Notes under the pieces: generated by a model
Databases searched by the model: none
Told to the model about the DNA's origin: nothing
What the model saw: the letters and a program-made list of their open reading frames with translations, nothing else
Position numbers and translations under genes: made by a program
Source of the DNA: Lujinxingia vulgaris
GTDB lineage: Bacteria; Myxococcota_A; Bradymonadia; Bradymonadales; Bradymonadaceae
Assembly: GCF_007997005.1 (NCBI RefSeq)
Contig: NZ_VOSL01000054.1
Span: 1-64,000, forward strand
Direction of reading: 5' to 3'
Length of the DNA stretch: 64,000 nt
In this document: piece after piece, positions 58,492 through 64,000 of the stretch
How positions within the stretch are numbered: the first letter of the stretch is position 1
How the letters are laid out: every line of letters begins with the position of its first letter

Positions 58492-59391
58492 ATGCAAAAG
58501 CTGCGACTGGGACTGGAATGGTTCCTCAACCCCGACCACCTTCCCTTCCTCATTGGCCAGCGCAAAGGCTGGTTCAAGGATGCCGGTATTGAACTCGAGT
58601 TGATTGAGCCCGCCGAGCACCTTGACGCCGTCGACGCGATCGCGCGCGGTGAGATGGAGGTGGCGATCACCGAGCCCCTGCACCTGGTGGAAGATAAGGC
58701 CAAAGGCGATGCGGTGGTGGGCTTTGCGCGCTTTCTGCACACCAACGGCGGCGTGATGTTCTTGAGAAACGCGGGCATCGAGCGCCCCCGCGACATGGTC
58801 GGCAAACGCATCCAGTACCCGGGCGCGCCGGGCCCGGGCGGGCCGGCGATCGTGGGCACGATGGTGCGCGCCGACGGCGGCAGCTGCACAGCCGATGATT
58901 TTGAGCGCGTGAACAACAGCTTTTACCACACCGACGCCCTACTCGAAGATAAGGCCGATGTGGCCACGCTGGCGTTTTTTAACTTTGAGGTTGTGGAGGC
59001 TCGCCATCGCGGCGTCGACGCGGACTTCTTCGCGCTCAAAGACTGGGGCGTGCCGGATTTTTGTCAGCTCATTCTGATCACCAGCCCGGCGCTGCTCGAC
59101 GAAAAACGCGAGGTCTTCGATACGCTGCTCAAGGTGATGGGGCGCGGCATCGACTTCATTCACCAGTATCCGAAAGAGGCGCGCGCCATCTACAATGAGG
59201 CCACCGAGAACTCGCTGGATACCGAGCTCGGCCAGGCCATCTTTGACGCCACGGTGCCCTGCTTCACCTTCGATTTTTCGATGAGTGAGGATTACTACGG
59301 CCAGCTGGAAGCCTGGATGGCCGAGAACGCGCTGATCAAGAGCCGCCCGGGCAAGGCCAACTACTGGACCAACGCGCTGGTGCTGCGCTGA
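58492..59391 (+). CDS. THI5/NMT1-like protein without signal peptide
   Basis: A 299-aa protein of the NMT1/THI5/SsuA-type substrate-binding fold: LEWFLNPDHLPFLIGQRKGWF, then IELELIEPAEHLDAVDAI, MEVAITEPLHLVED and the later GKRIQYPGAPGPGGPAI. It starts directly at the mature fold with no signal or lipobox, so it appears cytosolic, unlike ABC-transporter binding proteins. No permease or ATPase gene is adjacent. Thi5-type enzymes make the thiamine pyrimidine from PLP and histidine, but the Cys-rich CCCFC motif of yeast Thi5 is absent. The role is therefore open. Confidence 0.7.
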   Translation: MQKLRLGLEWFLNPDHLPFLIGQRKGWFKDAGIELELIEPAEHLDAVDAIARGEMEVAITEPLHLVEDKAKGDAVVGFARFLHTNGGVMFLRNAGIERPRDMVGKRIQYPGAPGPGGPAIVGTMVRADGGSCTADDFERVNNSFYHTDALLEDKADVATLAFFNFEVVEARHRGVDADFFALKDWGVPDFCQLILITSPALLDEKREVFDTLLKVMGRGIDFIHQYPKEARAIYNEATENSLDTELGQAIFDATVPCFTFDFSMSEDYYGQLEAWMAENALIKSRPGKANYWTNALVLR

Positions 59392-59433
59392 GCCAGGCGC
59401 CCTTTTGTACGAAGGTCGACCGGAGCCCCCACG

Positions 59434-60408
59434 TCACGCGCTGGCGTGGGGGTCGCGGTAGACGCGTTTGATCGCCCGCTCGTAGGTGTTGCCCCCCGAA
59501 GGCTCCGCCTTGAGCGCCCGCGCGATGGCCTCGTCAATAGAGACGAGTTCCTCGACGCCGATCAGCTCCCAGAAGCGGGCATCACGGGCCAGAAGATCGG
59601 TCTTTAAGCCTTCGACCAACTCGCGGGCCAGGTGCAGGTTGGTGCCCGTCACAAGGCGCAACCAGTAGGTCGAGAGATGCGGGGTGAGCAGGGGCACGTT
59701 GACCATCACCGGGTCGTTACCCACGGCCTCGGCCGCGCGGCGCACACACTCCTGAAAAGTCACCACCTCGGGTCCGGGGATATCAAAGCTGGCGCTGCCT
59801 TCGTGCTCAAGCGTCAGCGCGGCGGCCAGCGCGCGCACCACGTCGTCAATGGCCACCGGTTCTGTGCGGTTCCGCAACCAGCGCGGGCAGAGCATCATCG
59901 GGAGGCGCACCGAGATGTCGCGCAGGAGCTGCCAGCTGGCGCTTCCCGCGCCGATGATCATCGACGCCCGGAGCTCGATGGTGCAGACCTCCCCGCTCCT
60001 CAAGATCGCGCCCGTCACCAACCGGCTTCGCAGATGTCTCGAAGGCTCTCGCCGCGGCTTGACCCCGCCCAGGTAGACGATGCGCTTGACGCCGGCGCGT
60101 GTCGCGGCCTCCAGGAAGTTCATAGCCGCGGAGGTCTCGCGCGCCTCATAGTCCTCGGCGTCGCTCATGCGATGGACCAGATAATACGCCGCGTCGCAGC
60201 CTTCCATCGCGCGTCGCACCGACGCGCCATCCTCCACATCGAGCCCCACCCAGGTCTTCTCGGGCTGCTCGCGTCGCGCCCGCTCGGGGCTTCGGGTGGC
60301 GCAGACCACATCAAAGCCCGCGTCGACAAGCGCGGGGTAGAGCGCGCTTCCGACAAAGCCGGTTGCGCCGGTCAATAAGACTCGCTGAATCGTGCTTTTG
60401 TCGCCCAT
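59434..60408 (-). CDS. NAD(P)-binding SDR-type (YbjT-like) protein
   Basis: A 324-aa atypical short-chain dehydrogenase. It opens VLLTGATGFVGSALYPAL (the GxxGxxG nucleotide loop at ~10), has VGLDVEDGASVRRAMEGCDAAYYLVH and GVKRIVYLGGVKPR, but no YxxxK catalytic pair is clear, so it may be a NAD(P)-sensing or isomerase protein. The C-terminal part has a SRPBCC-free helical domain. GAGG before ATG 60408 sets the start. The cupin gene lies 63 bp upstream. Confidence 0.8.
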   Translation of the reverse strand: MGDKSTIQRVLLTGATGFVGSALYPALVDAGFDVVCATRSPERARREQPEKTWVGLDVEDGASVRRAMEGCDAAYYLVHRMSDAEDYEARETSAAMNFLEAATRAGVKRIVYLGGVKPRREPSRHLRSRLVTGAILRSGEVCTIELRASMIIGAGSASWQLLRDISVRLPMMLCPRWLRNRTEPVAIDDVVRALAAALTLEHEGSASFDIPGPEVVTFQECVRRAAEAVGNDPVMVNVPLLTPHLSTYWLRLVTGTNLHLARELVEGLKTDLLARDARFWELIGVEELVSIDEAIARALKAEPSGGNTYERAIKRVYRDPHASA

Positions 60409-60471
60409 CTCACATCCTCGCGCCGGTGCCGCGTTACTCTCATTGGTGTGGGGCAAGGATGCGCACCGCGC

Positions 60472-61023
60472 TTAAGGTTGCAAGGCCAGCTCCCCGGATG
60501 CCGGCGCCTCAATCGGCAGCGCGGATTGGCGGGTTCGCACCCGAGGTCGGGTGCGCCGCCGGGGCCACGACTCACCATCGTCACGCAGGCGCCACTCCTG
60601 GTAACGCGCCGCCTCCTCACCCGGCGCGAACACCTGCACCGCCACAAGGCGCTCCGCGCCGTTGGTAAAGCTCAGCTCGGCCCCGGCCGGCACGTACACG
60701 GCCATATCGGGCCCGATGATGTAGCTCTGGCCGGCGATCATCGCCACGGCGCTGCCCTCAAGCACATAGAGGTAGGTCTCGGCCTCGGCGGTGCGCGGCG
60801 AGGTCTGGGCGTTGGGAGCGAGCGTCCATCGCCCCATGTAGGCTTGCTCGCCGCGCAGCAGGTTGGCCACACGCATCTGACCATCATCACCGACCCGCTG
60901 CTGCACCCGGTGGGCGTTGACCACCACCGGCTGCGCGCTCTCGGTCTGTGCCACCACCGCCGTCGTAAGACTTCCGACACCGGCGGCGATGATCAGGGCC
61001 ACCACCAACTTTGCTCCGCGCAT
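60472..61023 (-). CDS. Exported cupin-domain protein
   Basis: A 183-aa exported protein with a signal peptide (LVVALIIAAGVGSLTTAVVAQ). A cupin barrel is seen at ~60-150 (YMGRWTLAPNAQTSPRTAEAETYLYVLEGSA; YIIGPDMAVYVPAGAELSFTNGAER), though the usual HxH metal ligands are not evident in the first motif (no GxxxxxHxH). The tail is Arg-rich (WPRRRTRPRVRTR). It follows the alpha-2-macroglobulin gene by 70 bp and could be co-transcribed. Function unknown. Confidence 0.7.
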   Translation of the reverse strand: MRGAKLVVALIIAAGVGSLTTAVVAQTESAQPVVVNAHRVQQRVGDDGQMRVANLLRGEQAYMGRWTLAPNAQTSPRTAEAETYLYVLEGSAVAMIAGQSYIIGPDMAVYVPAGAELSFTNGAERLVAVQVFAPGEEAARYQEWRLRDDGESWPRRRTRPRVRTRQSALPIEAPASGELALQP

Positions 61024-61093
61024 CCTCACTCCCATCCATCGAAGTTATCCCTGGCGAGCGGCCCCATCTCAGACCGCTCGCCAGGGCACCACA

Positions 61094-64000
61094 TCACTGC
61101 GCCGCTTCCGCCACCACCCGCACCCGCTCGGTCGCCGAGCGCCCAAAGGTCTCCGGGTGATACATCTCCTCGGCCCTGGCCGGCGGCGCCACAAACTCGC
61201 CAGGGGTGGTCGCCCGCGCCACGTAGCTGAAGGTGTGCACACCCGGACCCACCGTCGAAGCAAACGCCTCCACGCGCTCATCGCGGGTGTTCTGGTGCTC
61301 GTACCAGCGCCAGCCCCACCACCAGTGGCCCGGCCAGGTGGTGCTTCCGCCGTTGAGCCCGGGCTCCACATCGCTCACGGCGAGCTCGGTGTTGATGGGC
61401 TCAAAGCCCGCCGGCAACCAGTCGGCGAGTGCCACGTGGTAACGTCTGGCCGGAAGCGTCATCGTCAAGGTGACGCGCACGCGCGCCCCGGCTTTGATCT
61501 CCCAGACCCCGTCCTCGGCGCGACGCACATCGCTCTCGTTATCGACCGCCTCATAGATGCGCTCCACCTCCATGCCCTCCGAGGTGGCTGGAAGATCGAG
61601 GTTTTTCGGCGCGTAACGCATCCCCAGGCGATAATACATTCGACCTTCGCCATCGCGCTCGATCACCACCGGCTGCGTCGCATCGTCGAGCTCCTGCAAG
61701 TACGACATCGGCACATCGGCCGAGTAGCGCTCGCCAGTGCGACCCGAGAAGCTGTGCTCGGCAAAATGCGCGTCGCCGATCCAGGCTCGCGCCACAAAGT
61801 TCGGGCTCACCGACTCGAAGGTGTCGAAGTAGCGACGCATCGCCAGGATCACAAAGACGTTGTCCTGGGTCGTGCTCCAGCGCCCGCGCTTGCGGTGCGC
61901 CATCAGCCCGCGCATCACTTTTTCGGTGAGCGGGTTTTGCGCGTCGGTCTGCATCAGGCCGTCGAGCACCACGGCATCAGTGCGGCGGCCGGAGTGCAGC
62001 ACACGGTACGCGCCGGCCTCATAGGCCTCCTGGAACTCGGCGGTGGCGGCGGTCTCCTGCACGTTGTTCTGAAGACGTTGCATAAAGCGCGCCTCCCACT
62101 GCGTGCCTTCGGCGATTGGCAAGAGCCAGCCCAGCGCCTCCAGAGGAAGCACCTCAATGCCGTAACGCGTCACCACGTCGTCGAGCGCACGATCGCCGGC
62201 CACACCCATCTTCTCAAGCACGTGCAGCGCGTAGGCATCCACCGTGGCGCGAGAGCGCGGGCTGTAGTCGGTGGTGTAGCGCTCCACCTGCGCGATGTAG
62301 GCGCGGGCACGCTGCAGCGCATAGGCGGGAACCTCCAGCCCCGCCTCATCGGCCATCCACAGCGCATGGGTGGCGTGCACACTCACGTAAGGCCAGGACT
62401 GACGACTTCCCTTCCAGAACCCAAACCCGCCATCGCCGCGCTGGGCCTGCACAATCTGGTCGACCCACTCCTGCTGCGACGCCTTAAGATCGTCGACCGA
62501 AGGCAGCCCCTCGGCCTCAAACGCATCGAGCACATCGTAGAGCGCCAGCACCGACATCAGCCGGCTGGCGGTCTGCTCGGAGCAGGCATAGGGGTACGTC
62601 GTCAGGTAGATGAACGCATCCGTCAGCGCCTGAAGCTGCGTGGAGGAGGCCGAGAACTCCAGCCCCCCGTACTGCGAGAACGCCTCTTCAGGGACCTGCA
62701 CCAGCTCCTGGATCACATCTTCGTCCGAGAGCGAACCGTAGGTCGCAAACGCTTCGGTGGTCGCCGGCGTGAGCACCGGCATCGTGATCAGCTCGGCGTC
62801 TGCAAAACTTCCACTGGCCGCGGCCACCTGCACCCGCACCTCGCCAGCGGAGGTCGCCTCGGCCTTCCAGCGAACTTCCACGCGCTGGTTTGCCGGAACC
62901 TCCACCCGACGCCCGGGGCTCTCCAGCCACTTCAGGCCGCCGACCGCACGCAATGCGAGATCCACGCTGCGCGCCTCATCGGTCTGGTTATGCAGCACGA
63001 TCGGAAGCTCAAAGCGGTCGCCCACATTGGCAAAACGCGGCGCCGAGGGACGCACCATCAAGGGAAGGCGCGCGACGACCTGAGACTCGCCATGACCGAA
63101 GCGGCGGTCGCCTTCGACCACCACGGCCATCAGGCGGTAGCGGGTGAGGCTGTCGGGCAGGGTGTGTTCGACACGCACGCGACCTTCGGCGTCGGTCACA
63201 AGGTCGCCGTCGAAGAAGGCCAGCGCGTCGAAGACCTCGCGGACGGCGATGGGCGTGTTGGCCTGGCCCCTGCCGCCGGGCGCCGCAGGCGCGGCCTCAG
63301 CGGGCGCAGCCATCGCCATGCGCTTGCGCATCGGCGCGGAGCCTCCTCCACGCATCCCGAGTCCACCAGAAGCCATCCCCTCGGCGGCATCACCCAGCGC
63401 GAGGTTATCGGCCGCCTCCTCCCGCTCCAGAGCTTCATCAGCGCTCGGCGGCACGATCAACCAGCGGCGCGTGCGCATATCGTAAACCCCGGCAGGGAGC
63501 TCCGGGTAGAAGATGCTCAGCGGGTCGCGCAGCGCATAATTCGAGAGCCCCAGCACCGCCTCGTCGACCGCAAAAAGCGCCACATTCGCACCGCTCACAG
63601 CCTTGCCCTGATGATCGGTGATCACAACATCCACACCGAGCTCTGAGCCAGGATCCACCTGTTCTTCTGCGGGCTCGATCGCCACGTTAAGGCGACGCTC
63701 CACCGGCTCCACTTTCAGCTGAAGCTCACCGCGCGCGAAGGCATCCGGCGAGGCCGCATCATCCACGCCGAGACTCTGCACGGTGAGCGTGAGTGCGGGG
63801 GTCATCGCGTCCTCAATCGGGATCTCGACCACGGGGTTCTCCGCGCTCAGGCGAACCTGCCGCGTCTCATAGCGCCCCTGGCGTCGCAGCTCCACGGTGG
63901 CGTCCATCGGATAGAAGGGTCCGTTGACCATCACCTTTGCCACCTCGCCAGGGCTGTAGGACTCCTGGTCGGGAATGAGCACGAGCTGCTTCTCTTCGAC
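61094..64000 (-). CDS. Alpha-2-macroglobulin family protein (N-terminus outside window)
   Basis: The visible 968 residues are the C-terminal portion of a large bacterial A2M, a protease trap; the frame is open to the window edge. MG domains come first (SYSPGEVAKVMVNGPFYP), then VALFAVDEAVLGLSNY, a low-complexity Gly/Met/Ala segment (GGLGMRGGGSAPMRKR) and the A2M core (SLTRYRLMAVVVEGDRRFGHG). The thioester motif CSEQ occurs in YPYACSEQTASRLM, so covalent trapping is possible. Alpha/alpha toroid repeats follow (GGFGFWKGSRQSWPYVSVHA), and the C-terminal receptor-type domain ends at 61094. It is probably exported. Confidence 0.9.
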   Translation of the reverse strand, partial: VEEKQLVLIPDQESYSPGEVAKVMVNGPFYPMDATVELRRQGRYETRQVRLSAENPVVEIPIEDAMTPALTLTVQSLGVDDAASPDAFARGELQLKVEPVERRLNVAIEPAEEQVDPGSELGVDVVITDHQGKAVSGANVALFAVDEAVLGLSNYALRDPLSIFYPELPAGVYDMRTRRWLIVPPSADEALEREEAADNLALGDAAEGMASGGLGMRGGGSAPMRKRMAMAAPAEAAPAAPGGRGQANTPIAVREVFDALAFFDGDLVTDAEGRVRVEHTLPDSLTRYRLMAVVVEGDRRFGHGESQVVARLPLMVRPSAPRFANVGDRFELPIVLHNQTDEARSVDLALRAVGGLKWLESPGRRVEVPANQRVEVRWKAEATSAGEVRVQVAAASGSFADAELITMPVLTPATTEAFATYGSLSDEDVIQELVQVPEEAFSQYGGLEFSASSTQLQALTDAFIYLTTYPYACSEQTASRLMSVLALYDVLDAFEAEGLPSVDDLKASQQEWVDQIVQAQRGDGGFGFWKGSRQSWPYVSVHATHALWMADEAGLEVPAYALQRARAYIAQVERYTTDYSPRSRATVDAYALHVLEKMGVAGDRALDDVVTRYGIEVLPLEALGWLLPIAEGTQWEARFMQRLQNNVQETAATAEFQEAYEAGAYRVLHSGRRTDAVVLDGLMQTDAQNPLTEKVMRGLMAHRKRGRWSTTQDNVFVILAMRRYFDTFESVSPNFVARAWIGDAHFAEHSFSGRTGERYSADVPMSYLQELDDATQPVVIERDGEGRMYYRLGMRYAPKNLDLPATSEGMEVERIYEAVDNESDVRRAEDGVWEIKAGARVRVTLTMTLPARRYHVALADWLPAGFEPINTELAVSDVEPGLNGGSTTWPGHWWWGWRWYEHQNTRDERVEAFASTVGPGVHTFSYVARATTPGEFVAPPARAEEMYHPETFGRSATERVRVVAEAAQ

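Overview
The window is high-GC bacterial chromosome, almost fully coding, with no rRNA, phage, CRISPR or complete insertion sequence. The gene content is that of a Gram-negative deltaproteobacterial or myxobacterial-type organism: RNase J, paired flotillins, Pal/CpoB, many Cys-rich lipoproteins, a matrixin with a MYXO-CTERM-like tail, DUF7151/collagen repeats and an alpha-2-macroglobulin. I infer Bradymonadales or a relative from this repertoire; no marker gene proves it.

Layout. 1-5.1 kb: end of a BatD-BatE-like fusion, a MITE-like repeat, then a minus-strand NfeD/flotillin/flotillin operon. 5.7-13.2 kb: plus-strand run of RNase J, KtrB/TrkH, KtrA/TrkA, a HAMP membrane protein, mannose-1-phosphate guanylyltransferase and a CDF metal transporter. 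13.2-25.4 kb: a large unknown cytosolic protein; a DUF3108/LD-carboxypeptidase/serine hydrolase/IMPase/FHA run; TPR, CpoB-like and Pal-like envelope genes; a membrane protein with a CxxCH lipoprotein. 25.5-28.6 kb: DsbA-like lipoprotein and a ThrRS lacking the TGS domain.

28.7-31.8 kb, all minus strand: two small lipoprotein genes behind a cobalamin riboswitch, the SRP RNA, all four tRNA-Ser isoacceptors, tRNA-Arg(ACG) and tadA, whose enzyme edits that tRNA-Arg. 32.3-38.2 kb: a phosphate-selective-type porin, a 1205-aa CehA/McbA-type PHP lipoprotein and an EF-hand secreted protein. A 44-bp palindromic tandem array follows, then a DUF7151/collagen-like lipoprotein, dinB, a PHP phosphoesterase and a VWA protein. 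44.6-50.4 kb: SurA-like lipoprotein, matrixin, two related secreted proteins and an MscS channel.

50.4-52.9 kb: a translationally coupled SRPBCC / TrpB-like / TrpA-like operon in which TrpB has Cys in place of the PLP lysine and TrpA has His in place of the catalytic Asp60. 53-64 kb: LysM/MepA endopeptidase, M32 carboxypeptidase, two AT-richer paralogous lipoproteins, a THI5-like protein without signal peptide, an SDR, a cupin and the C-terminal part of an alpha-2-macroglobulin.

The observations most worth pursuing are the B12-riboswitch lipoprotein operon, the active-site-altered TrpBA pair, the 145-174-bp mobile repeat with an apparent 12-bp target duplication, and the serine-tRNA/tadA/SRP RNA cluster.
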